Position numbers and translations under genes: made by a program
In this document: positions 21,637 to 30,574 of the stretch, piece after piece
How positions within the stretch are numbered: the first letter of the stretch is position 1
Layout: each line of letters opens with the position of its first letter
NCBI GenBank assembly: GCA_021782815.1
Contig: JAJXUO010000005.1
Location: 1 to 64,000, forward strand
Length of the DNA: 64,000 nt
DNA from: Pseudomonadota bacterium
GTDB taxonomy: Bacteria; Pseudomonadota; Alphaproteobacteria; Rhodospirillales; Magnetospirillaceae
Direction of reading: 5' to 3'
The notes under the pieces: generated by a model
The model's database searches: none
Seen by the model: only the letters and a program-made list of their open reading frames with translations
What the model was told of the DNA's origin: nothing

Positions 21637-23802
21637 ATGGCCTCACTCCTCCCCCGGAAGATCTCGCCCCAAACGCAGCAAAGCGCCGCCATTCAGGTTT
21701 CGTTGCGCGATCTCCTCAACACGATTTTCTTTTATCGCTGGGTCTGGACGGCCATCGTCGTCGGTTGTTTCGTTTTAAGCGGCGTACTGGCGGTGGTGCT
21801 GCCGCCTTCCTACCGGGCCGAGGCCAGGCTGCTGACCCTTTACGCCGGCTATTACGACATGCAGATGGACCGTTCGTCCGGACGGGCCGGTCCCAGTTTC
21901 GATCCCACCCAGGTGGTCAATGTCGAGGCGCAGATCCTCTCCAGTCCGGAACTGCATCGGGAGGTGGTGCAAAACGAAATCGGCGCCAAGGCCGGACGCG
22001 AGGGGCTGGACCGCGCCCTGCAAGGGTTCGAGAAGCATTTTCATCTGGAAAAGGTCGATCTGGCCAATCTGATCGAACTCAGCTACTCCGATTCCGATCC
22101 CAACCGCGCCGCCCGGGTGCTGAACCGGCTGATCACCGACTATTTCCGCCAGCGTTCCGGGGTGTTCACGCAAGGCCGTCTGTCGTTCCTGGAAGCCCAG
22201 CGCGACAAGGTGCGCGAGGAGCTCGATACCGCCAACGCCGAACTGATCGCCTTCCAGCGCTCGCGCAACGTGGTCAACATCGATTCCCAGATCGCCGCGG
22301 CGGTGGCCCTGCGCGGCCTTTTGCACCAGCGGCAGCTGGAAAACGACGGCGCCCTGGCCCAGGACGGCAGCACCCTGGCCGAACTGGTCAAGCAGACCGT
22401 GCATGTGCCGGCCGATATCGAACTGTTCCGCGACAATACCGAGGCCGCCCACGCCATCGACACCATGCAATTGTCGCTGTTGCAGCTGAAAAGCCGCCGC
22501 GCCGATCTGGCCTCGCGCTATATGGAGCAATCGCCTTTCGTGACCGAGCTGGATTCCCAGATCCATGACGTCAAGAAAGCCATCACCGAACAGAGCGGCC
22601 GTCTGGTCAGCACCGTGCGCACCGGCCACAACAGCTATTACGATACGGTGCAGGACCGCATTCTGCGCCTGCAGTCGGACGTAGCCGGCGAAAAGGCCCG
22701 CCAAACCACCCTGCTCGAGCAGAATCAGAAGGCCGAGGCCACCCTGCGCGACCTGATCACCACCGCCAACCAGTTACGCCGCATGGAAATCGACCGCGAC
22801 CTGCTGGTGCAAACCTTCAAAACCTTCTCGCAGCAGGTGGAGGAGGCGCGGATCGAGCAAAACCAGATGGATACCGCCTCCAGCACCAATGTCCGCATCA
22901 TCCAGGCCCCCACCGCGCCCATCCACCGCAGCAATCCGCCCATCCTGTTCCTGGCCGCCGGGCTGGTGACCGGGATCTTACTGGCCTGCCTGTCGGTGAT
23001 CGTGCTCTCCAGCCTGCGGGAAACCTTCCTCAGCCCCGAGGAGATCGAACGGTCGCTGGGCCTGCCGGTGCTGATCGCCCCCATGAGCCCCAACCCGCCG
23101 CTCTCGGCCCTGCAACGGCTGCGCAAGAACCGTCCGGCGCAGACGCCGCCGCAGCATGCGCGCGGCCCGCGCCGGGGCGATTTCGGCCGCATGATCATGG
23201 CGGTGAACAACAGTTCCGAGGCCGCCTCGAAACTGATCCTGATGCTGGCCTTCCGCGACGACGACGGCATGCCCACCATCGTGCGCGGCCTGGTGGAGGA
23301 TCTGGAGGCCCGTTCGGCCCATTCGGTGCTGCTGCTGGATCTGCATCCCGGCAGCGGCGACTACGGCCTGCCCGATAAGGACGGCCTGTTGCATTGGCCC
23401 GGAGAACCGTCCGGCACCGCCGCCCTGGCGCCGCGCAGCCCCGACGCCACCGATGCCCTGCTGAATTACCTGCCCCTGGCCGGTCGGCGCGTGCTGGTGG
23501 CCAGGCCCCGCCCCGACGTGGTGATGCCCATCGGCCGCCAGGCCAGCGCGCTTTTCGAAACCTTGCGCGCCAACCACGATTTCGTTGTGATCCACGCCCC
23601 GGCGGCCAGCCGCTCCTTCACCGGCATCGAAAACTCCATTCTGGCCGACGCCACGGTTCTGTCGATCCGCGCCGAGGCCACCCGCAAGCCGGTGGCCCTG
23701 ACCCTGCGCCAGCAGATCGAGGAAGCGGGCGGGCGGATCGCCGGCGTGGCCATGACCAACCGCCACAGCTACATCCCCGACGCCATCTATCGCTTCCTCT
23801 AG
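21637..23802 (+). CDS. Polysaccharide chain-length/export protein, Wzc/GumC-like
   Basis: Inner-membrane polysaccharide co-polymerase controlling chain length and connecting to the Wza channel. 721 residues: a first membrane helix (about 35-56), a Wzz-type domain, long periplasmic coiled coils (for example residues 180-230 and 345-390), a second membrane helix (about 435-462), then a cytoplasmic Rossmann-like part. That part lacks a Walker A motif, and its C-terminus has no tyrosine cluster, so it looks like a kinase-dead BY-kinase remnant. First gene of the plus-strand operon. Confidence 0.85.
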   Translation: MASLLPRKISPQTQQSAAIQVSLRDLLNTIFFYRWVWTAIVVGCFVLSGVLAVVLPPSYRAEARLLTLYAGYYDMQMDRSSGRAGPSFDPTQVVNVEAQILSSPELHREVVQNEIGAKAGREGLDRALQGFEKHFHLEKVDLANLIELSYSDSDPNRAARVLNRLITDYFRQRSGVFTQGRLSFLEAQRDKVREELDTANAELIAFQRSRNVVNIDSQIAAAVALRGLLHQRQLENDGALAQDGSTLAELVKQTVHVPADIELFRDNTEAAHAIDTMQLSLLQLKSRRADLASRYMEQSPFVTELDSQIHDVKKAITEQSGRLVSTVRTGHNSYYDTVQDRILRLQSDVAGEKARQTTLLEQNQKAEATLRDLITTANQLRRMEIDRDLLVQTFKTFSQQVEEARIEQNQMDTASSTNVRIIQAPTAPIHRSNPPILFLAAGLVTGILLACLSVIVLSSLRETFLSPEEIERSLGLPVLIAPMSPNPPLSALQRLRKNRPAQTPPQHARGPRRGDFGRMIMAVNNSSEAASKLILMLAFRDDDGMPTIVRGLVEDLEARSAHSVLLLDLHPGSGDYGLPDKDGLLHWPGEPSGTAALAPRSPDATDALLNYLPLAGRRVLVARPRPDVVMPIGRQASALFETLRANHDFVVIHAPAASRSFTGIENSILADATVLSIRAEATRKPVALTLRQQIEEAGGRIAGVAMTNRHSYIPDAIYRFL

Positions 23803-23842
23803 GGGGCGGCGCCGCAACACCAAGCCCAGGGGCCAGACCATC

Positions 23843-24826
23843 GTGACCAAGATCAGCGCCATTCTTCCGGTCAAGACGCGCGGACGGCACTATGCCGACA
23901 ATATCGCCCGCTGCGACATCCTGTTCTCGTCGCTGCGCCATTTCGCCCGCCCCGACACCTTCGACAAGATCCTCGTCATCGTGCCGCACGACGAGTTCGA
24001 GGACGCCAAGGGCTATGCTCGGGCCTGGAGCGACTTCCCCGTCGAGGTGGTGGACGAATCCGTGCATATGACGGCCTTCGCCGAGTTCAACAAGCGCCAC
24101 CAGATCCGCCCCTGGCATCGCCAGCAGATCATCAAGCTCTACGCCCCGGCGCTGATCGACACCGAATATTTCATGATCTTCGATCCCGACGTCTTCGCCA
24201 TCCATCCCTTCGGCATCGACGATCTGATCATCGACGGTCGCGCCCTCACCTATTGCCAGCCCCGCATGCGCGAACCCCATCTGTGGCGCCCCTCGGCCAA
24301 GCTGCTGCAACAAGATCCCCATCTCGACCGCGACGGCGTGTGGTGGACCCCCACCATTCTCTCCAAAACCCTGGTGCAGCACCTGCAACGGCGCCTGGAG
24401 GAGCTTTATCAGCAGGATTGGATGCGGGTCCTGCTGTCGAACTACATGATCGACTGGACCGAATACACCCTCTATTGGCTGAACGCCGAGCGCGAGGGAC
24501 TGCTCGACCAGTATCACATCGCCGCCCCGCCCGGCCGCCGCTCCATGCATGCCTCGGAAAGCGTGTGGTATGCCGGCAAGGACGGCAGCAATCTCGAGGA
24601 ATGGCAGGCCGATCATCACTTCGCCCCGGAAAGCGACGGCCTGTTCGCCGTGGTGCAAAGCAATACCTTCATCGCCCCGGAGCGGGTGGTGGAGAAGCTG
24701 ACTCCCTATTTCCCCATCCGCCTGCAACCCTACGACCGCCATATCAGCCTGGGCCTGAAGGCGGCCGAACTTTATTCCGCCCTGGTCCGGCGCCTGCTGG
24801 GCTGGTTCCATCCGAAACGGGGCTGA
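23843..24826 (+). CDS. DUF6492-type, probable glycosyltransferase-like protein
   Basis: 327 residues with no signal peptide or membrane helix. The fold looks GT-A-like: ISAILPVKTRGRHYADNIARC at the N-terminus, then YFMIFDPDVFAIHPF, where the DPD triplet could be the metal-binding DxD. YCQPRMREPHLWRP and SVWYAGKDGSNLEEW are conserved-looking. It resembles the uncharacterised DUF6492 family often found in polysaccharide loci. The donor sugar is unknown. It ends exactly at the start of the next gene (ATGA overlap). Confidence 0.6.
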   Translation: MTKISAILPVKTRGRHYADNIARCDILFSSLRHFARPDTFDKILVIVPHDEFEDAKGYARAWSDFPVEVVDESVHMTAFAEFNKRHQIRPWHRQQIIKLYAPALIDTEYFMIFDPDVFAIHPFGIDDLIIDGRALTYCQPRMREPHLWRPSAKLLQQDPHLDRDGVWWTPTILSKTLVQHLQRRLEELYQQDWMRVLLSNYMIDWTEYTLYWLNAEREGLLDQYHIAAPPGRRSMHASESVWYAGKDGSNLEEWQADHHFAPESDGLFAVVQSNTFIAPERVVEKLTPYFPIRLQPYDRHISLGLKAAELYSALVRRLLGWFHPKRG

Positions 24827-25287
24827 TGATGCGGGCGGCGGCGCGGCGTTTTTTCGGCATTCCCTGCGCGGCGGCGCTGCTGCTGGCCGCCCTGACGGCC
24901 CCCGCCCCGGCCCGGGCCCAGGGCGCCATCACCCAGCCGCGTCTGCAGATTTACGCCGGCAACCTGCATCATGAATATCTGGGCTGCCTCAACTGCGACC
25001 GTTACGCCACCAATTCGGTGTGGAACGGCTACGGCCCCTTCGGCTGGGACAACGGCTATCTGCAGCAAAGCCATTTCGCCCTTTATTTCCGCCAGCGCGG
25101 TCATTTTTCCGCCTGCGATCCCTATGCCGAGGACCCGCCCATTCTCATCGACATGTCGCGGAATTATTATGGCCGCCTCAATGTGTCGCTAACCCGGACC
25201 GACAGTATCTGCGGCCCGCACGGCGCCGCCGACATCTGCCAGAAGCTGAAGGCCAAATGCCTCAGCGACCAGGAGCCGCCGCCATGA
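24826..25287 (+). CDS. Small secreted protein of unknown function
   Basis: 153 residues beginning with a Sec signal (membrane segment about 13-28, cleavage near ARAQ). The mature part has six cysteines and a motif of the form YLGCLNCDRYATNSVWNGYGPFG, echoed later by YYGRLNVSLTRTDSICG. This YLGxLxxxxYxxxSxxNxYGxxG pattern occurs in a scattered class of small bacterial secreted proteins with no assigned function. Start overlaps the preceding stop and its end overlaps the next ATG by 4 nt, so it is firmly inside the exopolysaccharide operon. Confidence 0.75.
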   Translation: MMRAAARRFFGIPCAAALLLAALTAPAPARAQGAITQPRLQIYAGNLHHEYLGCLNCDRYATNSVWNGYGPFGWDNGYLQQSHFALYFRQRGHFSACDPYAEDPPILIDMSRNYYGRLNVSLTRTDSICGPHGAADICQKLKAKCLSDQEPPP

Positions 25288-26042
25288 CCGCGCCTTGCAT
25301 CTTCGGCTTTTCCGTCAGCCCGCTCACCGCCCGCGAGGTGGCCAGCCATCTGCTGACCCACCCGCGCGACACGGCTCAGGGCGTGGGGCTGGTGGTCACG
25401 CCCAACATCCAGCACGTGGATCTTTTGCGCCGGGACCAGGCCTTCCGCCGGGCCTACGACGGGGCCGAGATCGTCACCTGCGACGGCTTTCCCGTGCATT
25501 ACTACGCCCGCCTGCGCGGCTGCCCCTCGCCGGAGCGGGTCACCGGCTGCGATATCGTGAGCGAACTTCTGGCCGATCCCGCCGCCCTGCAGGGTCAGCG
25601 CCTGTTTTTCGTGGCCGATCACCAGACCACGGAGGCGGCCATCACCGCCTGGGCAACACGCCACGGTTTGGCCGTCGCCTGCCATGTGCCGCCCGTGGGC
25701 TTCGAGACCGACGCGGCGCGCTGCCGCGCCCTGGCCGAGGCCATTTCCGCCCACGGCACCACCTTGCTGTTCATGGGGGTGGGGGCACCCAAGAGCGAGG
25801 TGTTCATCCAGGAGCACCGCGATCAGTTGCCGCCCTGCTGGGCCTTGTGCATTGGCCAGGCGGTGAAGATCGCCCTGGGCCTGACCACGCCGCCGCCCGA
25901 TCTCTGGAAACGGCTCAATCTGGAATGGGCCTGGCGCATCGTTCTGGAACCGAGGCGCATGGCCCGCCGCTATGGCCGCTCGGTGCTGGGCTTCGCCGCC
26001 GCCGTGGCCGCCGATCTCTGGACCGGAGAACGGCCGTGTTGA
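25284..26042 (+). CDS. WecG/TagA/CpsF family glycosyltransferase (GumM-like, GT26)
   Basis: Transfers a second sugar to the lipid-linked primer at the cytoplasmic membrane face. 252 residues with the family signatures: VVTPNIQHVDLLRRDQAFRRAYDGAEIVTCDGFPVHYYARL, ERVTGCDIV, and GTTLLFMGVGAPKSEVFIQEH. The C-terminal basic helical tail (LEPRRMARRYGR) matches the membrane-association region known for this family. Xanthan GumM is a member that adds glucose to glucosyl-PP-undecaprenol. Confidence 0.88.
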   Translation: MTAPCIFGFSVSPLTAREVASHLLTHPRDTAQGVGLVVTPNIQHVDLLRRDQAFRRAYDGAEIVTCDGFPVHYYARLRGCPSPERVTGCDIVSELLADPAALQGQRLFFVADHQTTEAAITAWATRHGLAVACHVPPVGFETDAARCRALAEAISAHGTTLLFMGVGAPKSEVFIQEHRDQLPPCWALCIGQAVKIALGLTTPPPDLWKRLNLEWAWRIVLEPRRMARRYGRSVLGFAAAVAADLWTGERPC

Positions 26043-26662
26043 CCGCCGCCCCGCCGCATCTCCTGTGGAGACTGATCACCGATTTCGGCGACAGCGCCGT
26101 CACCGTTCCCCTGGCGCTGTTTTGCGTCGCCTATCTGCTGCTGGCCCGCCGCCACCGCGCCGCCCTGGCCCTGGCCCTGAGCAGCGGCGGCGCCGCCCTG
26201 GTCATTCTGCTGCTGAAGCTGGCCCTGCAATCCTGCCTGCCGGGACGGAACGGCGCCCTGCTGACCAGCCCCAGCGGCCATGCCGCCTTGAGCGCCAGCG
26301 TTTACGGCGGTCTGGCCCTGCTGCTGTCGCAAGGCCTGCCGCGGCGGCCGTTGCTGCTCACCGCCACCGCGCTGCTGGTGGCGGGTATCGCCGCCTCGCG
26401 GCTGGCGCTGAAGGCGCACACCCCGCCGGAAATTCTGCTGGGCCTGCTGGTGGGCGGCGGGTTCGCCCTGCTGATGGCCCGCCTGATCTGCGGCGAACCG
26501 CCCTTTCATCCGCAACGCGGGTCGCTGCTGGCCCTGGCCGCCCTGATCCTGCTGGCCACTTACGGATTGCGTTCCCCGGCCGAACAGATCATCCGCCATA
26601 TGGCGCACGGCCTGCACGGCCAGGCCATCTGGTGCGATCAGGGGAGCGGCGCATTCCGATGA
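26036..26662 (+). CDS. PAP2-superfamily membrane phosphatase
   Basis: About 208 residues from a GTG that overlaps the previous stop by 7 nt; translational coupling makes the start plausible though unproven. Five or six hydrophobic segments. The PAP2 catalytic elements are visible: KLALQSCLPGRNG, the central SPSGHAALSASVYGG (PSGH motif) and ASRLALKAHTPPEILLG with the last His. Likely acts on undecaprenyl (pyro)phosphate released during polymer assembly. Confidence 0.8.
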   Translation: MLTAAPPHLLWRLITDFGDSAVTVPLALFCVAYLLLARRHRAALALALSSGGAALVILLLKLALQSCLPGRNGALLTSPSGHAALSASVYGGLALLLSQGLPRRPLLLTATALLVAGIAASRLALKAHTPPEILLGLLVGGGFALLMARLICGEPPFHPQRGSLLALAALILLATYGLRSPAEQIIRHMAHGLHGQAIWCDQGSGAFR

Positions 26663-26715
26663 CCCGACACATGCCCTATGCTATTCGCGCTTCCCGCCAA
26701 AGAGGACCCATCCGG

Positions 26716-27447
26716 ATGAAGAAACTGCTCTGTCTCGGCCTGATGCTGGCCGCGCTGACGGGATGCGGCAGCCCCAGCGTCGACCCCGCCCAGGATCATC
26801 CCGAACTGTTCCCTCTGGTGAAACCGCTGCCGCCGGAATATCACATCGGGCCGGGCGACAGCCTGTCCATCATCATGCCCTATAATCCGGAACTGAATTA
26901 CGAAGGCTTCGTCGGTCCCGACGGCCGCTTCACCATGCCGGTGGCCGGCACCGTCCTGGTGGCGGGCCTGACCCCGGCCCAGGCCGGCCAGGCCATCGAC
27001 GCCGCCCTCATCAACAACCATACCGTGCGCCAGGCCCATTCCTCGGTGACCATCCGCCGTTATGCCCAGGTGATCTATGTGGGCGGCGAGGTGAAGCTGC
27101 CCGGCGCCATCCCCTTGCGCAACAGCATGGATCCGCTGCAGGCCATCACCGGGGCCGGCGGCCTTCTGGATACCGCCCGCAGCGAGGATATCGTGCTGAT
27201 CCGCCCCGGTCCCGACGGCAAGCCGATATTGCGCAGCCTCAATCTGGACAAGCTGATCCATCACGGCGACCCGTCGCAGGATGTGGCCCTGCGCCCCAAC
27301 GACACCCTCTTCGTGCCGAAATCCTCCATCGCCGAAGTTGATCTGTGGATCAACCAGCACATCGACCAGCCGCTGCCCTTCAACCGCAATTTCGATTTCA
27401 GCATCAATCAGAATTCCAACGCCACCACCACCACGCCGGTGCCGTAA
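26716..27447 (+). CDS. Outer-membrane polysaccharide export lipoprotein, Wza/GumB-like
   Basis: Forms the outer-membrane export channel. 243 residues; lipoprotein signal with lipobox ALTGC (Cys17), then a polysaccharide-export domain (YHIGPGDSLSIIMPYNPELNYEGFVGPDGRFTMPVAGTV) and a SLBB domain (VIYVGGEVKLPGAIPL, AITGAGGLLDTA). At 243 residues it is short like GumB, without the long additional domains of E. coli Wza. The tail is Asn/Thr-rich. Confidence 0.92.
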   Translation: MKKLLCLGLMLAALTGCGSPSVDPAQDHPELFPLVKPLPPEYHIGPGDSLSIIMPYNPELNYEGFVGPDGRFTMPVAGTVLVAGLTPAQAGQAIDAALINNHTVRQAHSSVTIRRYAQVIYVGGEVKLPGAIPLRNSMDPLQAITGAGGLLDTARSEDIVLIRPGPDGKPILRSLNLDKLIHHGDPSQDVALRPNDTLFVPKSSIAEVDLWINQHIDQPLPFNRNFDFSINQNSNATTTTPVP

Positions 27448-27452
27448 CGGCG

Positions 27453-28739
27453 ATGGCGCGCACGGCGGCTTCAGCGGGACCGGCCTGGACGCCCGCCACC
27501 CTGGCGGTGGCGGACGAGGCGCCCTTGCGGCCCAACATTATGGCGCCCTTGCTGCTGCTGCTGCCGCTGTTCGGCCAAAGCTTTCATTATGTGAAGGATC
27601 TGCTGCCGCTGTGGGCCATGTCGAAGGCCTTTCCGGTGATGTCGCTGCCGCTGATGCTGGTGCTGCTGCGCCGCCCCCTGCTGCCGATGACGCGCCAGGT
27701 GCTGATCACCTTCGCCTGGTGCGTGCTGGTGCCCAGCATCACCGCCATCTCTTATTTCGATCAGGATTTCTTCACCGGCATCGCCGCCCAGGTGAAGATG
27801 CTGCCCCTGCTCTACTACTATTCCTTCCTGGGGCTGCTGTTCGTGCTGCGCCCCACCCTGAAGGAACTGGCCATGGGGTTCCTGGTATGGGGGTTGGCCA
27901 CCTATGTCAGCCTGATCCTGATGTGGGCCCTGGTGCCGAAGACCTGGTATATCGACGGCTACGCCTTCGGCTCGTCGCCGCTGTTTTCCGCCGACAGCCG
28001 CGGCGAACGCATCCGCATGCCCATGTATTTCGGCATGATCACCCTGTTCTACAGCTACCGCCGCTATCTCTGCGGGCACGGCGCCCGCTGGCTGGGCGGC
28101 GCCCTGCTGGGCGTGCTGCTCACCTTGTTCGTGGTGAAGACCCGGGCCATGATGGTGGGCATCGCCGGGGTGGTGGCCTTGAACAGTTTCCGCGCCGCCA
28201 ACCCCCGCCTGCGGGTGTTGCTGCTGCTGCTGATCCCCCTGGCCGTGGCGGGGCTGTTCTCCTTCACCTATCTCGACAGCATGTTCAGCACCAGCGCCAG
28301 CAGCGGCTTCGACGTACGCTGGGTGACGGCGGAAAAGGCGGTGGAGTTTCTGGGGCTCACCCCCGACCGCTGGATTTTCGGCGTCGGCACCATCAGCCCC
28401 ACCAGCCAGGACAGCCTGTTCGCCTTTTTCGGGCATTTCTTCTTCCTGGCCGATATCACCTGGCTCGGCATCGTCTTCGAATACGGCGTGGTGGGCGCCC
28501 TGCTGATCCTGCTTTACGAGGTGCGCGGTCTTTTGTTCTACCGCCGCCTGAAACGCCAGATCGACGATTGCTTCCTCGGCGGCCTGAACGACTACATCAT
28601 CTACGTGCTGCTGATCTCCAATCTCTACCCTCCCACCCTGAGCCCGGGCGAAACCGCCATCATCCTGGCCATTTTCGTCTATGTCTGGTTCAGACTCCGT
28701 ACCGAAGCTCCCCCGACCGCAAACGAGGCCCCGGCATGA
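27453..28739 (+). CDS. Exopolysaccharide repeat-unit polymerase (Wzy/GumE-like)
   Basis: Integral membrane protein of 428 residues with about 10-11 hydrophobic helices and a larger periplasmic loop holding FDVRWVTAEKAVEFLGLTPDRWIFGVGTISP, a position typical of Wzy/O-antigen-ligase proteins. VKTRAMMVGI is Wzy-like. Family-level sequence similarity is weak as usual; assignment rests on topology and location between the export lipoprotein and the flippase. Its stop overlaps the next ATG (ATGA). Confidence 0.72.
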   Translation: MARTAASAGPAWTPATLAVADEAPLRPNIMAPLLLLLPLFGQSFHYVKDLLPLWAMSKAFPVMSLPLMLVLLRRPLLPMTRQVLITFAWCVLVPSITAISYFDQDFFTGIAAQVKMLPLLYYYSFLGLLFVLRPTLKELAMGFLVWGLATYVSLILMWALVPKTWYIDGYAFGSSPLFSADSRGERIRMPMYFGMITLFYSYRRYLCGHGARWLGGALLGVLLTLFVVKTRAMMVGIAGVVALNSFRAANPRLRVLLLLLIPLAVAGLFSFTYLDSMFSTSASSGFDVRWVTAEKAVEFLGLTPDRWIFGVGTISPTSQDSLFAFFGHFFFLADITWLGIVFEYGVVGALLILLYEVRGLLFYRRLKRQIDDCFLGGLNDYIIYVLLISNLYPPTLSPGETAIILAIFVYVWFRLRTEAPPTANEAPA

Positions 28740-30373
28740 CGTCCAGATTTCTCGCCTGTTCCGCCGCCCTGCTGCTGGCCCAGACGGCCCTGGTCCCGCC
28801 CGCCGCCGCCGCCCAGCCCGCCACGGCGCAGGTCGCCATCGACGCGGCGGCGGCCCGCCATCCCATCAACCCGCTGATCTACGGCGTCTCCTACGCCACC
28901 ACCGCCCAGTTGGAGGATCTGAACGCGCCGCTGAACCGCTCGGGCGGCGACAGCGCCAGCACCTACAACTGGCGGCAGAACGCCCGCAATGCCGGCAAGG
29001 ACTGGTATTTCGAAAGCCTGGCCTGCACCAACGATATCTTCGACCAGCACGGCGACGGCTTCGTGGCCCTGACCAAGGCCGCCGGAGCCCAGGCCATGCT
29101 GACCATGCCGCTGCTGGGCTGGGTGGCCCGCCTGGACGCCGACCGCAAACCGCTGGCCAGCTTTTCCATCGGCAAATACGGCTTGCAGGAAAAGACCGAT
29201 CTGCAGGGCTTCGTCGAGGCCGGCAACGGCAAGCTGCTGGACGGCAGCCCCATCGTGCATAACGACCCGCGCGACGCCATGGTGCGCTTCGGGCCGGAGG
29301 ACGCCCGCGACTGGATGGAGCATCTGGTGTCCACCTGGGGTCTCGCCGACAAGGGCGGCGTGCGCTACTACATGATGGATAACGAACCCAGCTTCTGGCA
29401 CGACATCCACCGCGATGTGCATCCCGAAGGGGCGCATGCCTCGGAAATCGCCCGCAAGGTGCGGGTGTTCGCCGAGGAGGTCAAGGATATCGACCCCGGC
29501 GCCAAGGTGGTGGCGCCCGAGGAATGGGGCTGGACCGCCTATCTCTACAGCGGTTTCGACCAGCAATATGCCGAGCAGCACGGTTTCGAGAACGCCCCCG
29601 ACCGCACCCATGAAACCGACGGCATGGATTACCTGCCCTGGCTGCTGAAGCAATGGAAAGAAGCCGGGCATCCGGTGGACGTGGTCAGCGTGCACTTCTA
29701 TCCGCAGAACAAGATCTACACGGAAGCGGGCGGCGATCATTCCACCGCCGGCGAACTTTTGCGTAATCGCCTGACCCGCGATCTGTGGGATCCCGACTTC
29801 ACCGATCCCTCGTGGATCCATGCCAAGGTGGACCTGATCCACCGCCTGCGCCATTGGGTGGATACCTACTATTATCCCGGCACCCCCATCGCCCTGACCG
29901 AATACAACTGGGGCGCCGAGGACACCATGAACGGCGCCACCGCCCAGGCCGATCTTTTGGGAATCTTCGGCCGCGAGGGTCTGGACATGGCCACCCGCTG
30001 GGCCACTCCGCCGCGCACCAGCCCCACCTATCTGGCCATGAAGATGTACCGCAATTACGACGGTCATAAATCCGGATTCGGCGCCACCAGCGTTTCGGCC
30101 AAGGTGGCGGATCCCGATCATCTGGCCGCCTATGCCGCCTTACGCGCCGACGGAGCCCTGACGGTGATGGTGATCGACAAGGATCTTTCCGGCCGCACCA
30201 GGGTGGATCTGGCGCTGGCGCATTTCCCCGATCACGGCAGCCTGGAGCGCTATCAGCTGGCCGACGGGGTGCTGAAGGCCCTGCCGTCCGGCCGCTACAC
30301 CAACAGCCGCCTGACCGCCACCGTCCCCTCGCCCAGCGTGACCCTGTTCGTCCTGAAAGGGCCGTCACCGTGA
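28736..30373 (+). CDS. Glycoside hydrolase family 44 endoglucanase, secreted
   Basis: 545 residues with a Sec signal (cleavage after about residue 26, AAAAQ). The catalytic domain shows the GH44 pattern: NPLIYGVSYA at the start, RSGGDSASTYNWRQN, the acid/base Glu217 in MMDNEPSFWH, and the nucleophile Glu389 in ALTEYNWG. GH44 enzymes cleave beta-1,4-glucans and xyloglucan. Inside an assembly operon it may trim or release a beta-glucan-containing polymer. Its last codons lie in the first copy of a 122-bp tandem duplication. Confidence 0.9.
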   Translation: MTSRFLACSAALLLAQTALVPPAAAAQPATAQVAIDAAAARHPINPLIYGVSYATTAQLEDLNAPLNRSGGDSASTYNWRQNARNAGKDWYFESLACTNDIFDQHGDGFVALTKAAGAQAMLTMPLLGWVARLDADRKPLASFSIGKYGLQEKTDLQGFVEAGNGKLLDGSPIVHNDPRDAMVRFGPEDARDWMEHLVSTWGLADKGGVRYYMMDNEPSFWHDIHRDVHPEGAHASEIARKVRVFAEEVKDIDPGAKVVAPEEWGWTAYLYSGFDQQYAEQHGFENAPDRTHETDGMDYLPWLLKQWKEAGHPVDVVSVHFYPQNKIYTEAGGDHSTAGELLRNRLTRDLWDPDFTDPSWIHAKVDLIHRLRHWVDTYYYPGTPIALTEYNWGAEDTMNGATAQADLLGIFGREGLDMATRWATPPRTSPTYLAMKMYRNYDGHKSGFGATSVSAKVADPDHLAAYAALRADGALTVMVIDKDLSGRTRVDLALAHFPDHGSLERYQLADGVLKALPSGRYTNSRLTATVPSPSVTLFVLKGPSP

Positions 30374-30574
30374 CCGGCGGCGGCACGGCGGCGCCCCGCC
30401 GCGGCCTGGTGGGCGGCGCCCTGGCCACCATCGCCGTGCGCGGCATCGATCTGCCCAGCGTGACCCTGTTCGTCCTGAAAGGGCCGTCACCGTGACCGGC
30501 GGCGGCACGGCGGCGCCCCGCCGCGGCCTGGTGGGCGGCGCCCTGGCCACCATCGCCGTGCGCGGCATCGATCT
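30331..30574 (+). repeat. 122-bp perfect tandem duplication across the GH44/flippase junction
   Basis: Two identical 122-bp units (30331-30452 and 30453-30574) followed by a 6-base start of a third (GCCCAG). Each contains the last GH44 codons, its stop, the flippase GTG and about 30 flippase codons. The period is not a multiple of three. GH44 ends normally in copy 1 and the flippase starts normally in copy 2. Confidence 0.95.
30370..30495 (+). other. Chimeric 41-codon mini-ORF created by the tandem duplication
   Basis: From the copy-1 GTG, 30 flippase codons (VTGGGTAAPRRGLVGG..) run out of frame into GH44's C-terminal codons (SVTLFVLKGPSP) and stop at 30493-30495. It begins in a GTGA overlap with the GH44 stop and ends in a GTGA overlap with the flippase start. 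It therefore could relay translating ribosomes. No function as a peptide is claimed. Confidence 0.55.
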
